Shown here: positions 1 to 11,159 of the stretch, piece by piece
Layout of the letters: each line of letters starts with the position of its first letter
How positions within the stretch are numbered: the first letter of the stretch is position 1
Source: Dipteronia dyeriana
Taxonomy: Eukaryota; Streptophyta; Magnoliopsida; Sapindales; Sapindaceae
NCBI GenBank assembly: GCA_032871835.1
Contig: CM065296.1
Span: 56,883,288 to 56,947,287, forward strand
Direction: 5' to 3'
DNA: 64,000 nucleotides
Program-made: the position numbers and the translations under genes
Notes under the pieces: generated by a model
Told to the model about the DNA's origin: nothing
Seen by the model: the letters and a program-made list of their open reading frames with translations, nothing else
Database searches by the model: none

Positions 1-512
1 GATAGATGTGCTCCCTTTTTCAAAGTGATCAAAAAAGGGAAAGGACTCGAATGGAATGAAGAATGCGAGACGGCATTCTTGAAAATCAAAGAGTACTTAG
101 GACAGGCTCTCATTCTTTCTAAACCTAAAATGGGAGAAATATCCACTTGTACTTATGCATTACAGAATTAGCAGCAAGCTCGGTTCTAGTCAGAACAGAA
201 GACGGAGTACAAAAGCCAGTGTACTACACCAGTAAGGCTCTTCCTCCAGCTAAAACCAGGTATTTACAGGCAGAAAAAATAGCTCTAGCATTGGTTTCGA
301 CAGCAAGGAAGCTGAGGCCATGCTTTCAGACTCATACGATCCAGGTTCTCACCGATTGCCCACTTAGGCAAATCCTATAAAAGCTAGAAATTTCGGAGAG
401 ATTAAATAAATAGGCAATCGAGCTGGGTGAATTCGATATTCAGTACATCCCAGGACATCACTCAAAGGCCAAGCATCAGCAGATTTCGTAGCAAAATTCA
501 TATGACCAAACC
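1..512 (+). pseudogene. Ty3/gypsy (Tat lineage) pol: end of RT and first RNase H, broken
   Basis: The first 147 bases read as the end of a gypsy reverse transcriptase and the connection to RNase H (WNEECETAFLKIKEYL). After a stop and frame change at about 147-170 the reading continues at 147-380 with motifs typical of gypsy RNase H (PVYYTSKAL, RYLQAEKIALALV, KLRPCFQTH, VLTDCPLRQIL). A third piece at about 390-512 holds ELGEFDIQYIPG, the usual end of this domain. In the Tat lineage this first RNase H is degenerate and a second one follows, as it does here. The coding frame changes at least twice, so no polyprotein could be made. The 5' part of the element (LTR, gag, protease, most of RT) lies before the window. 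Confidence 0.85.
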
Positions 513-526
513 TGGAAGCAAAATGA

Positions 527-1018
527 ATGTTGGGCAAGAGTTTCTCATGGAGGTTATATATCGATGGTTCCTCGAACTCTCATGACTGCGGGACAGGGAT
601 CCTGGTTTGCACCCCGGAAGGAGATGATGTTGAATGTGCCATGAGATTCAACTTCAAAGCAACAAATAACCAAGCCAAATACGAGGCATTGCTAGCAGGA
701 CTTAGAGTTTGCATAGCTCTCGGAGCAAATGAGGTTGAGATATTCAGTGACTCACAGATAGTCATCAACCAAGTTTCAAATGAGTATCAGGCCAGAGATG
801 AAGGTATGATGGCTTATTTGGGTATAGTAAAACAACTCCTCCAAAAATTCAAGGAATACAGGATTGTCCAGATCCCTAGAGAAGAAAATGATAAGGCAAA
901 TGCTTTATCCAAACTAGCATTAGAAACAACCACAATTAGGCCAAAAAATATTCCGGTTGCACATCTTCTTAGATCGAGTATAGTTGAGCCGAAAAGCTTT
1001 AAAGTCCTAAAAATCTGA
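527..1018 (+). pseudogene. Second (archaeal-type) RNase H domain of the Tat gypsy pol
   Basis: This open stretch of 163 codons is a complete RNase H domain: YIDGSSN with the first acidic residue, NNQAKYEALLAGL with the glutamate, IFSDSQIVINQV with the second aspartate, and REENDKANALSKLA with the last aspartate. It lies just after the first RNase H and before integrase. That position is the hallmark of the Tat clade of plant Ty3/gypsy elements, which acquired an additional RNase H. The domain itself is undamaged, although the pol around it is broken. In an intact element it would degrade the RNA strand of the RNA-DNA hybrid during reverse transcription. It begins at a methionine by chance and would normally be part of a longer polyprotein. 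Confidence 0.88.
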
Positions 1019-1179
1019 AAACCGTTAGATGGTTGGATAACTCAGCTAAAAAGATACCTGGAAGAAGGTGTACTCCCGAAAGTTCCCATAGAAGCCAAAC
1101 ACATCAGGTACCGGTCAACAAGATACACATTGATTGGAGAAGAATTGTACAGAATAGGGTTTTCCTGAACACTCTAAAG

Positions 1180-2218
1180 ATGTGTATCAGCTGATGATGC
1201 ATATCTGATATTACAGGAAATCCACAGTGGAGTATGTAGAAACCATACTGGGGGCAGAAGTTTAGCACACAAGGTACTCATACAAGGTTATTATTTGCTC
1301 TCTTTGTTCTCGGATGTACAACAATGCTCAGAAAGCTGTAATGCCTGCCAAAGGATCGCCAATGATATTCAGCAGCCTCCCAAACAACTTAGAAGCCTCA
1401 TATCCCCATGTCCAATCGCCATGTGGGGACTAGACTTAATTGGTCCGATGCCAGCAGGAACAGGGGGTGGAGCTAAACACGCAATTGTGGCTGTTTATTA
1501 TTTCACAAAGTGGGTAGAAGCTGAAGCGTTACTACATATCACGGAAGCAAATACCATAAACTTTGTGAAGAAAAATATACTCTACAGATTTGGAGTCCCG
1601 AATACTATTATCATTGACAACGACACCCAGTTCGACAATCAAAAATTCATGCAACTGTGCAACGAGTACCAAATTACAAATTATCATGCCACACGTGCCT
1701 ACCCTCAAACAAATGGACAAGTTGAAGCAGTAAACAAAACCATCAAGCACACACAAAGTTAGATGGCAAGAAAGGCAGTTAGATTGAGAAACTTCCTAAA
1801 AGTATTATGGGCGTATCGGACGACAGCAAGAAATTCTACCGGAGAGACTCCATTCTCTTTGGCGTTCAGAACAGAAGTTGTTTTCCTGGTAGAAACATCG
1901 TACATGTCACCTAGGGTCGGGCTATATGATGAAGATCAGAATGTTGTTATGCTGTTAAAAAGCTTAGATCAGTTGGAAGAGAAAAGGGAGAAATTCCGAG
2001 TATGAAACGCGACATATCAATAAAGAGTAGCCAGACACTATAATTCTCATGTTAGGATTCGGCAGTTCCAGGCTACTGGCTCGTTGGCCAAAAAATGGGA
2101 AGGCCCGTACAAGATTGAAGGAATAGTTAGTCATGGAGCATATTGGATTGCCCGACCAGATGCAAGGGTTTTATCCCGGCCATGCAATGCCCAATATTTG
2201 AAGATTTTCTATCCTTGA
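1180..2218 (+). pseudogene. Tat gypsy integrase with C-terminal domain, broken
   Basis: The integrase starts with an HHCC-type zinc-binding region (about 1200-1370: GVC.NHTGGRSLAH, then C..C ending in CNACQR). The catalytic core follows at 1295-1762 with GLDLIGPMP (first D), IIIDNDTQF (second D) and NGQVEAVNKTI (E). A stop at 1760 separates it from 1763-2005 (WAYRTTARNSTGETPFSLAF), which is normally the same protein. A further frame break leads to the tail WEGPYKIEGIV...YWIARPDA, ending at 2218. All three catalytic acidic residues are visible, but the stops make it a pseudogene. In life the enzyme inserts the cDNA copy into the chromosome. Confidence 0.9.
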
Positions 2219-2334
2219 AAGTTGTTTTCAATTTTTTTTAGTCAGGATATTTTTAATTTTTAGCATTTCTTAGATTTACATTGTCAGTTTTGCAGTTATG
2301 AATAAAAACTCGACATGGGATTCCAGGAATCTAA

Positions 2335-2470
2335 TTATATGATAATAAGAACATATGAAAGAAGCATGATAATAAGAACATACGAAAGAAGCATGATAAT
2401 AAGAACATACGAAAAAGAAGCATAATAATAAGAACATGCAAAAAAAAAGCATATCATAAGCACATAAGAA
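2335..2470. repeat. Tandem repeat of about 27 bp, four to five copies
   Basis: The unit GATAATAAGAACATACGAAA plus GAAGCAT is repeated head to tail at about 2341, 2368, 2395 and 2425. The later copies contain longer A runs and then decay into AAGCATATCATAAGCACATAAG. The first copies are nearly identical, which suggests recent expansion. Confidence 0.8.
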
Positions 2471-2835
2471 AAAAAAAATGCTCGGGACCATTAATTTGGT
2501 AAAATTCCCGAATGGGAAGAGAAGCTCGAAGGAGCATGCCAGCCGAGCAAGGTCAGTCGACCTTATCCAAAAGGTAAACCAGAGGCACCAGAATCTGGAA
2601 AACGGCTCGGGACGCCGTCAGAAAAAAATCCCGATGAGATGCGCAGCTGTGTTAAGCAATTTAAAAGCTTAACAATTCCGCAAACCCTTACGCAGATAAA
2701 ACTAGGAGACGTCCTCAGTGAATTGCATAAGGACTCGAATGTATTATCATGGTAAGCTTCGATGTAACGTTCGGGTAGCAACTGAGTATGAGGCATGAGT
2801 ATAAACCTACTCGTTTGTCTCAAGATTACTCGGTT

Positions 2836-3045
2836 AATAATATTAGCCAGTTTAATAAGATACTTGACACATGAAATTGCGCTAGCCAGTTTAATAAGAT
2901 ACTTGGGGTTAAAAATTGCTCGGGTAACGAAACCAAGTTAAATAAGATACTTGGTGAAGTTACTCAGGCAACAGAGTTAGCTAGCTAAAAAAGTTACTTG
3001 GTGATTAAAGGAGTTAATAACAATAGCCAGTTGAGATATTTGGCA
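2836..3045. repeat. Degenerate tandem repeat of about 45-50 bp in the gypsy spacer
   Basis: The phrase TAGCCAGTTTAATAAGATAC followed by TTG occurs near 2842 and 2883. Weaker versions follow at about 2930 (CCAAGTTAAATAAGATACTTGG), 2980 and 3025 (ATAGCCAGTTGAGATATTTGG). Copies are clearly related but diverged in length and sequence. Confidence 0.65.
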
Positions 3046-3287
3046 TTTCAAATTCACGAAAAAGGTTGGAAAAATATGGAACTTCATTGATCATAATTTC
3101 TTTTTACAAAATGCAAAAATTTTCAAATACATTCTATAATGGAGTTGAGGATTTAGAGATCTTCCCAATACTTGGGTCAGACACCATATCGTACTCATGG
3201 AGGAGACTCTCATTCGAAGGCCATGCAATTTTGTCTACCGAGTCATCCATCCATTCGTTGTAATCTGTTCTAGGGACCAATTCAACG

Positions 3288-4547
3288 TCAGGCTTCGACC
3301 CATCCAGCCGAGACTAATCCTCGTTGAAACTCCCTGAAGAGTATGGAATCATAGGCTGGGGACCTTTTAAAATGATCAACCCCTTGAACTTCAAGTTCCA
3401 GTCTAACCTGCTTTGAAAGGGATTCAACGGTCAGGGCCTGGCGCTCAAGGTCTCCAATTTTTTGTTCATGAGACGATATGGCCTGCTCAGCCTCTTGTTT
3501 AGCTTTGAGCATCGACTCATGTGTGGCAAATAGTAAATTTTGGAAGGATATAGCCTTCTCTTCCACTGTGGAAGCTTTCTCCTCAACTTCCATTTGCTTA
3601 TCCAGACAGTGGTCGGCAAACTCTTTGGTAGAGCTCACCTCCCTTCGATAGATCGCCTCAATCTGAGCACTGCTGTCTTCACTTCTTTCAACTAAGCTTC
3701 AAGACATCTTATCTGATCAACTTGATATTGTTTCATCTAAACAAACTCAGCGAACTCAGCAACCACCTACAAGGAAGAGCAAGTTAAAAATCTAAGTCAA
3801 AAGAGAACTAAGATGAAGTTCGGGAATAAAGACTTACGTAGCTCGCATTGTTGAAAATGTTCTGAAGACGATCTGTAAGGAACCATTCCTGAAGAGGCTT
3901 CAATGGTCATCCCCAATAAACGTCCAACCAGATGATATCGTCCTCAACATATCTTGGAGAGTGGGACATGTAGGATCACCCGAGGAGCCTATCCCTGTAT
4001 CCTCAACTTCAGGGGGGGGGGAAGCCTTGTTTAGGTTATACGAAGTTTTTACTCCCCCCTAAAGGTGCCTCAGCCTGGGCACTCGGGAAAACTCTAACAT
4101 CAGTATCATCGTCACTTGATTCAATAAATGACACCACCCGAGGAACTTTTTTAGGATCAGCAGGAGAGTCAGTTGCCTTTCTTTTCTCAGCCCTAGTACT
4201 GTGGAAGCCGAGGTCAGCCGTAGGATCTTCAGTAATATCTTGAAAGGATTCAAAAAGACCAGGATCAAGATTAACTTGCTCATCTTGGGGTACCCTAACT
4301 CTTTCATCATCTCCAACAGCAAACTGCTCGGCAAGAACTTCATCGATCAGGAAGCTAGGCTCGCTGGGCACTGCGCCATTAGGATGACCGCCCTGCCAAC
4401 CTGCCTTGATCCCAAACACCCTCCAAGCATTGTCAGCTCTAACAGGGCACTCAGACCGCTTGATTCCCTCACGGTCGATTGAATGACCTCTTCAGGAATA
4501 TATTCAGCAAATTGCTCATCAGATTCATTGGAATCTTCATCCGACAC
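3288..4547 (-). pseudogene. Antisense ORF of the Tat gypsy element, C-terminal part
   Basis: Read on the minus strand this continues the antisense ORF that begins at 5869. The segment at 4547-4036 is acidic and low in complexity (DEDSNESDEQFAEYIPEEV, then KRKATDSPADPKKVPRVV and ESSDDDTDV). It is split between two frames, which overlap at 4347-4419. The segment at 3638-3288 is rich in Glu, Lys, Gln and Ala with a heptad-like pattern (EEKASTVEEKAISFQNLLF, EAEQAISSHEQKIGDLERQA) and is probably a coiled coil. Between them the frame is closed by stops, either from decay or from introns. Acidic linker plus coiled coil is the usual tail of the gag-like or transposase_28-like proteins encoded antisense in Tat elements. 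Function is not known for the family. Confidence 0.6.
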
Positions 4548-4745
4548 ATCATCAGGTGAAACAATTCATTCCTTATTCTAGCGATAAGCTTTCTTATGAC
4601 TCGCTCGAAAAATTGATTTCACCCGGCGAGCATGGACGTAGCAAATGATGTCTGAATCATACACTGAACACAAACGAGTTAGAAAAGAGAACAAGATGAG
4701 AAAAATAAGAATGAGAAAATTCTACTCATGTCCCGTATGATAATT

Positions 4746-5869
4746 TTAAATCTGAGTAAATAAGCTAAGTTCTATCATTTTCTTCTCATTAAAAAGATAG
4801 GACATGCTCCTCTGTTCCAGAGTATGCACGACCGCCCGAGAATGGTTGGTAAACTCGACATCAATATAAGTAGGTTTTGACTTGTTCCAATGATCAGAAG
4901 AGGAAAAGAAATTGGGAACCTTTAGCACTTCCCAATCTTTCCCAGCCGAGAGCTCGATCTCAAGTCCAAAGTTCCCTTAGGTGAAAAACCAAATATTTTT
5001 CCAATGCTTGTTTGAGGTATCCCCCACACAAAGCCTTTCTTCTTGGCATCCAAAGAAATATCAACTCTCTGGCTCACCTTCGTCCCTTCAGGGATCCAAC
5101 TATCAGGCTGGATGGATATAAGAAAATAAGTTTCAGTCCGACCAGACTGCCATAGAGTATAAAAATGCCTAATTTCATGGGGAGAGGGCGGTGACAAGTT
5201 TATCCGACTCTACATGTGCCACATACATATTAGGATTCTATAGTTGTTCGGGGAAAGTTGGGGTGGAGCGATCCCTACCTCAGTAAGGAACCAAGAAACA
5301 AACAACTGGAGGGGAAGAGTCACACCACAGAAGAGCATGAACCTATAAATCGCTACCATGCCCGGAGGAGGGTTCCATACAGCTCTATTACCATTATGAG
5401 CCATCAGAACGTAATCATCTAGATCAAACCGAGCGCGGTACTTTTCAATTTCAACTACCCCGACCACATTCGGCTCGGCATCATATGCACTAGGGAAATT
5501 GAGTGAGAAGAGAATTCGAGATGCACTATGTTCCTCTTCTACATCCTTCTAGTCAACTACTTGCCTCCCGATTTGAATGCCGTTTGAACCGTGTTTGTGA
5601 ACCACATGGTTACTCTGATGATTTCCCATCCTAGATCGAAGAGGAACTTTGTGATCAGAAATGAGAGACTCAGAACTAGAAGAAGATTTAGAACTAGAAC
5701 TTAAATGAACGCCGGGATAAAGCTCGGAAACATCAACATCTAAAAAACCAGGATCATTAGGAGGGATTTTCCTCAATAACCTATGAACACAAGAAACCAA
5801 TTTAAAATCTCCACGCTCAAGCGCTTCGAAAGCTATAACACAAAGACGATGCCGTGAAACAGGATCCAT
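4746..5869 (-). pseudogene. Antisense ORF of the Tat gypsy element, N-terminal and conserved domain
   Basis: The minus-strand reading starts at 5869 (MDPVSRHRLCVIAFEALERG) and includes a serine-rich stretch (SSSSKSSSSSES) up to 5549. After a frame change, 5548-5210 contains the conserved part: ARFDLDDYVLMAHNG, GMVAIYRFMLFCGVTLPLQ, FVSWFLTEVGIAPPQLSPNN. It continues in 5197-4922 (IRHFYTLWQSGRTETYFLIS). The pattern 'little known helical domain with PPQLxPN' matches the plant family annotated as putative gypsy-type transposon (PF04195-like). I recognise this by pattern, without a search. An extra ORF opposite to gag-pol, placed between pol and the 3' LTR, is known from Retand-type Tat elements. 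Several frame changes and stops show that this copy is dead. Confidence 0.65.
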
Positions 5870-6409
5870 CTAAACTGACATTTAAGGTATATGCAAAGAA
5901 ACCAGAAAAAGCTTCGATGGAAGTATAAGATGAATTGGTGCGTGAGCAAGCCTGGGTTATTTTTTTCCTTTATGTAAAAAATGAACAACGAAATTGCCCT
6001 ATTTTTAGTTTAAATAAACCATTCGATGGTTGAGGATAAGAAACCTTAGGGTTTTGAGAAGTGGGAAAAATCAAAAAGAAGGATTTGATGACGTAGGCGG
6101 TGTGCAGGTGACCCATAAGTTGTTTCTCATAAATGTTACTAGAGAAATTGAGCGGTTGAAGGGCACGTGTCATAGAAAGAACTGACCAAGCCGTCAGAAT
6201 TTCAAAACGTCATAATCACTTAGATTTCATGTGAAGGGACTAATTACACTTACATGGTAGCCATTAAGACGCGTCATTAATGTGAAGCGCTATTTAAGGA
6301 TAATTATTCCTATATTAATGAGGCATAAAGGGAGGGAAAGACAATAAGCCTAGTCGAGAGGTCTATTAAAATACTTCTGCCTAAACGAAATTATACTCGA
6401 CAAAAATAT
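5870..6409. other. Non-coding stretch between the antisense ORF and the gypsy 3' LTR
   Basis: No coding similarity is visible on either strand. Because the antisense ORF starts at 5869 and reads away from here, any promoter for it would lie in this stretch. I could not identify a convincing TATA box for that direction. Confidence 0.4.
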
Positions 6410-6422
6410 TTTAAAGGGGTAT
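6410..6422 (+). promoter_or_regulatory. Polypurine tract of the gypsy element
   Basis: The short purine-rich run AAAGGGG lies directly before the TGTTA that opens the LTR. That is the expected place for the primer of plus-strand DNA synthesis. The run is short for a polypurine tract. Confidence 0.5.
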
Positions 6423-7167
6423 TGTTATGTGTATATTTTATGTACATGTCATTGACAGGTAAGACAAACCCTTAAAAAATTGCCAGATGGGCATCCGAGC
6501 TAGCATCTAGAAGAAACCACCCAGGACACCGCTAAGGAATAAAAACCCGAGTAAACCTGAGCACAGGTACTCGGCACATTATGTTCTACTCGGGACAAAC
6601 ACAAGAAGCCCGAGTAAAGAGGTAGCATATGATTCAAATGCATGAATAAGCCTAAGAATCATACTCCAATACGTATCTGTATCCTAGGAGGAAAGAATTT
6701 AGGAAGCTTCTAGAAAGATAATACGCCAAATAGGAAACAGATTCCAAGTCAAGCAATAACTCAGTTATTCTAGAGGATTGCATGTCAATTAGGAATGTAA
6801 ATCCTAAATCAAATTGTGTATTTAAAGTCCCACGAAGATTCAGATTCAACTCAAAGGATCTCCAAAATAGGAAAAAAGATAAAGACGACTTCAACAAACA
6901 ACCAGTAATAATACAATTTTTTTTCTTACTTGTACAATAAGGATTAGGGTTCTATGCACATATAAATAGACCCATAATCCCATTAAAAAGATATATAATG
7001 ATATATAAAGAAAAAATCACTACAAAAGAGAGGAAAAAGAGATCGAGTGGTGTAATTCTTCATTTAAATAGTGGATTTGTACAACAAGGATTAGGGTTCT
7101 ATGCACATATAAATAGACCCATAATCAGCCATCCATGGACGTTTCTCCGATCACCCAAGTTTTAACA
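6423..7167 (+). repeat. 3' LTR of the Tat gypsy element
   Basis: It starts with TGTTA at 6423 after the polypurine tract and ends, in my reading, with TAACA at 7163-7167, giving perfect 5-bp terminal inverted repeats and a length of 745 bp. Two TATA boxes (TATAAATA at 6961 and 7108) lie inside a duplicated 49-bp block. The right end is uncertain: the following 80 bases are pyrimidine-rich, and another candidate end lies near 7245 (CATAAC). No partner LTR is in the window to settle it. Confidence 0.55.
6931..7126 (+). promoter_or_regulatory. Duplicated TATA/promoter block in the gypsy LTR
   Basis: Positions 6931-6979 and 7078-7126 are the same 49 bases except for one substitution (ACAATAAGG against ACAACAAGG). 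Both contain ATTAGGGTTCTATGCACATA followed by TATAAATAGACCC. The intervening 98 bases are A-rich and unrelated. Confidence 0.85.
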
Positions 7168-7256
7168 CATAAACTCGTGTCGTTATTGCTCACATTACAT
7201 TCTCTTTCTCTTTATCTTTATCTTTCTCTTTTGACAGGTCATAACCAAATCCAACG

Positions 7257-8830
7257 TTGTTGACTTTCTCATCCATCGAGAAATCAACGTCAACAGATAT
7301 GAAGCTGAGTAAGCTGATTGGGAGGTTTCTAGCTTATGAATCTAGGAAGTGTCATACCTCTACACCTCCTTATGGGAAAAAGGGATTTCCTTTGAAAGCC
7401 TCCACAGATGAGAAGGAGGAGACAGATGACTTGGATGAAGAAATGACCTTATTGATGAGAAAGTTCAAGAAGTTCTACAAATCCAAGAAGAAAGGTTTCG
7501 GATCCAAGGGCCAAGACTTGAAGAAAAAAACTCCCTTCAAAAATCTTAAGCATAGGTAAGAAAAGGCCGAAAGAAAAAGGGTCTGATGCTACGAATGGGG
7601 CGGGAAAGGTCACTTTGCCCCCGAATGTGCCAATCACAATGTCAAGAAAAAGTTAAAAGTGATGGCTGCCAAATGGAGTGGAAGTGATAACTCCGATAGA
7701 GGAGATGAGTCTTCGGAGGATGAAGAAATCATGGCTTACTTCATAGCCTTTTCATCTTATCACAAGAGCAAAGATGCTAGTGAAGAAGAGGAAAATGAAT
7801 CAAGTGATGATGGATCTTCATCACAATCTATAAATTGAAGTGTGGATAGAATGGATCTCAAAGACTATATGGTCAAGTTTGAGAGTTCAAGGTTAAAAAA
7901 CAAGGAAGTGATTAGGAGATTAAATGAGAAAACCTAGAGCTCTCAATTCAAGTTGACCAACTAAGTGAAGAATTGGTGAGAACCATGGAGAGTGAAGATA
8001 AGTTAAGAAAATAGTTAGACTTATCTAAGAGAAGTGAAGAAGAGTTGAAGAAAGAGCTTGAAGATGATAGAGAGTTGATGGCCAAGATGAACTCTAGCAC
8101 CAAAAAACTTTACCACATGTTAGATGTCGGAAAGAGGCCAAGTGATAAGAAAAGGTTGGGTTTGAAGATGACAAGATGTCCTCCACTCCAAGCAAGACCA
8201 TATTTATCAAGAGCATGAATCTCAAGGAGTCTTCTTCTCATTAATCACCTAGGAAGAAATTTGACCTGGGTGAGTGTTCAAGAAGTGCTCAAGTGAAGGT
8301 GGTACCAAGAAGCCTACCTCAAGCTCATCCTACAAAGAACTCCTCAAGCTAACTTCCCTTAACCAAAAGCTTATAAAGGGAAGAAACCTATCATGCAAGA
8401 TCAACCAAGGAATCAATCAAGTCTTGTTCAACAAAAAAGAAGGAGAGAACCTCAACAACAACCAAGACAACCACAAAGACATGGGAATGCTCCATTGTAT
8501 CCTCAAGGTTATGGTATGATTCCTAACTTCATTCTTACATGTCATTTTTATGGTATTGATGGTCATATTAGACCAAATTGCTTTAGATATATTAAATTGT
8601 GCAGAATTGAAAGCATGATAAAGAAGAAAAAGGCTAAAGCCAAGAAGCATGTCACTACGAAAAATGAAACACTTTTGCATGATCCTAGGACATCTATAGC
8701 CCATGTTCCATTGACCACTATGAATGAAAATGTTTCACCTAGATGGATTAGAAGAGATGAAAACTTTTTCCATGTTGCACAAATTTCCTTGAAAGCTAAT
8801 TCTTCTAATCTTTGGTATTTGGATAGTGGG
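7257..8830 (+). pseudogene. Copia 1 gag, broken
   Basis: The capsid end reads KLSKLIGRFLAYESR at about 7300, close to VSGRLLAYESR in copia 2. A first zinc knuckle at about 7586-7635 has lost its second cysteine (CYEWGGKGHFAPEC). An acidic linker (7690-7830, SEDEEIMAYF and SEEEENESSDDG) and a charged, coiled-coil-like region (7850-8110) follow, interrupted by several stops. A proline/glutamine-rich stretch leads to the second knuckle CHFYGIDGHIRPNC at about 8550-8582, where Cys 2 is Tyr. Both knuckles therefore carry a substitution. In life gag forms the virus-like particle and binds element RNA. Confidence 0.8.
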
Positions 8831-9240
8831 TGCTCTAGGCACATAACGGGTGATATGAGTTTCTTTGAGACTCTTGTCATGTAGGATGGAGGTAATGTCA
8901 CCTTTGGTGATGGATCCAAGAAGAAATTTAAAGGGAAAATAGCCATTTCAATTCTCAGATTACCCTTCTTGTCCAATGCTCTGTATGTTAATGGCCTTAA
9001 AGCCAATTTAATAAGCATTTCACATCTTTCTGATGAAGGACTTTCTGCCTTGTTTAGCAAAAATGATTGCTCTATTCTAATGCCTAATGGACAAACCTTG
9101 TTAAAAGGCATGAGATCTATCGACAATTGATATTGTCTTGAAGCTAGAGTAGTCGCTTGCAATGTGTCCAAGGATAAGCAAATTGAGTTATGGCGTGAAA
9201 TACTTGGCCACATAAACTATCGGGATTTATGAATCTTAGA
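8812..9240 (+). pseudogene. Copia 1 protease and pre-integrase region, broken
   Basis: The aspartic protease active site is present as WYLDSGCSRHITGD at 8815-8856 (Asp-Ser-Gly). A stop at 8881 cuts the frame, after which DGGNVTFGDGSKKKFKGK and later LSNALYVNGLKANLISISHL are still readable. The pre-integrase histidine motif follows near 9180-9220 (ELWREILGHINYRDL). This enzyme normally cuts the polyprotein. The key Asp triad is intact but the chain is not. Confidence 0.8.
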
Positions 9241-9990
9241 TAAGTTCAATGTTGTGTGAGGCCTACCGAAGCTTGGAAAGAAAGCCAATGGTGTGTCATG
9301 TGTGTGGACCTTGCCAACAAGGGAAACAAACTAAGAGCATGCACATAAAGGGCAAGTAACTCTGTACCAAGGTGCCTCTAGAGCTTCTTCACATGGATCT
9401 TATGGATCCTATGCAAACCGAGAGTTTAGGTGGAAAGAGATTCATTTTTGTTTATGTAGATGATTTCTCTAGGTACACATGGACTTATTTTCTTAGAGAA
9501 AAATCCGAAATTTTGACAAGTTTAAAATGCTTTGTACTAAAATTCAAAATGAAATGAACTCAAGCATTAAAAGCATTAAACGGATTAGGAGTGACCATAG
9601 GAAGGAGTTTGAGAATGCCCATTTTGAAAACTATTGCAATAGTGTAGGCATTTCTCAAGAGTTTTGGCTCCTTGGACACCTCAACAAAATGGATTTGTTA
9701 AGAGGAAGAATAGGGCCCTTCAAGAGATGGCCCGTGTGATGTTGCTTAGCAACAATGTCCCTAGGAACTTTTGGGCTGAAGCCGTCAATATGGCGTGCAT
9801 AGGAAATATAGTCTTTCTAAGGCCCTACACTAGGCAAACCTCCTATGAGTTATGAAAGGGTAGAAAGCGAAATGTTAGCTACTTTCACACCTTTGGAAGC
9901 AAATGCTACATTTTAAATGATCGAGATCAACTTTTCAAATTTGATGCTAAGAGTGATGATGGTATTTTTATTGGCTATGCCTTGAATAGT
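9241..9990 (+). pseudogene. Copia 1 integrase, broken
   Basis: The core reads LELLHMDLMDPM (first D, 9372 onward), YVDDFSRYTWTYFLREKSE, then IRSDHRKEFEN (second D) and, after a frameshift near 9660, TPQQNGFVKRKNRAL, where the catalytic Glu is Lys. The domain continues with ARVMLLSNNVPRNFWAEAVN and the C-terminal SKCYILND and DGIFIGYALNSRAYRVFN. A frameshift, a stop (YEL, then stop near 9853) and the missing catalytic Glu all show decay. Confidence 0.85.
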
Positions 9991-11159
9991 AGAGCCTATA
10001 GAGTTTTCAATTTGAAGACTCGAACCGTCATGGAATCGTCTAATGTTATCATTGACGATACAAGGTTCAAGTCTAATGACCTTGAGGAGGAGGTAGATAT
10101 AGTTGATGACTCTTCCTTGAAAAAGGTTATAGATACTCCTAATGGTGGAAAATCTAATTTTGATGATCATATCACAAAACCTATTGCTCTAATGAACCTG
10201 CTCCATGGTAAAGATGATATCATTAGAGAAGTTAATGAGGGCATTAAGACTAGACATCAAATGGCTAATCAAATTAGCTACACTTGCTATACCCATCAAA
10301 TAGAACCCAAGAAGGTTGATGAAGCCTTAAAGGATGAATTTTGGGTTCTTGCTATGCAAGAAGAGCTTAACCAATTCAAAAGGAATGAGGTTTGGACTCT
10401 AGTTCCTAGGCCTAAGAACACTAATGTGATAGGAACCAAGTGGGTCTATAGGAACATATCCGATGAGGATGGCAACATTATACGAAACAAGGCTAGGCTT
10501 GTAGAACAAGGGTACTCTCAAATTGAGGGTATTGAATTTGAAGAGACATTTGCTCCCGTTGCTCGATTAGAGTCCATTAGGCTTCTTTTATCCATCTCAT
10601 GTGTGCATAAGTTCAAGTTGCATCAAATGGATATTAAGAGTGCTTTTCTCAATGGTTTCTTGCAATAGGTAGTGTTTGTTAAGCAAAGGAGTTTATGGAT
10701 CCTCACCATCCCAATCAACTTTATCGCCTCAAGAAACCTTTATATGGGTTGACATAAGCACCGAGGGCTTGACATGAGCGCCTCACTCAATTTCTTATTG
10801 ATAATGGATATACAAAGGGTAGTGTTGCCAAGACTCTATTCATCAAGAAAGACAAAGATAAGCTGTTTATAACTCAAATCTATGTTGATGATATAGTTTT
10901 GGGCTTCACCAACAACACCAAACTACAACAATTTGTTGATGTCATGTCTGATAAGTTTGAAATGAGCCTTGTTGGTGAGCTAAGTTACTTTATAGGTTTG
11001 CAAATTAAGCAAATGGATGATGGGATCTTCATATCACAAGCTAAATATGCCAAAAACCTAGTGAAGAAATTTGGCCTTAAAATTGCCAAACATTGTGATA
11101 CACCCATGAGTACCACTTTGAAGCTAAGCAAGGATGCTAGTGGTAAAAGTATATCATGA
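9982..11159 (+). pseudogene. Copia 1 reverse transcriptase, broken
   Basis: An open stretch from 9982 to 10668 covers the integrase tail, a linker and the first half of RT: WVLAMQEELNQFKRNEVW, GTKWVYRNISDEDGN, LVEQGYSQIEGIEF, ETFAPVARLESIR and QMDIKSAFLNG with a catalytic Asp. A stop and frameshift at 10666 follow. The frame then resumes near 10680-10900 (LKKPLYGLT.APRAW) and reaches the YVDDI catalytic box at about 10879-10893. Sequence after it (ELSYFIGLQIKQMDDGIFIS, KHCDTPMSTTLKL) runs to a stop at 11159. Confidence 0.88.

Larger units (their letters stand above)
2219..3287. other. Non-coding spacer between gypsy pol and the antisense ORF
   Basis: No gene is visible. The spacer is AT-rich and contains two tandem-repeat blocks, listed separately. 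In Tat and Ogre elements the region between pol and the 3' LTR is known to be hypervariable and prone to make tandem repeats. The short reading frames here have no family features. Confidence 0.6.

Noticed and set aside
8563..9213. Minus-strand open frame of 216 codons
   Set aside because: It lies exactly opposite the copia 1 zinc knuckle, protease and pre-integrase region. It has no domain features of its own and is a shadow of the sense frame.
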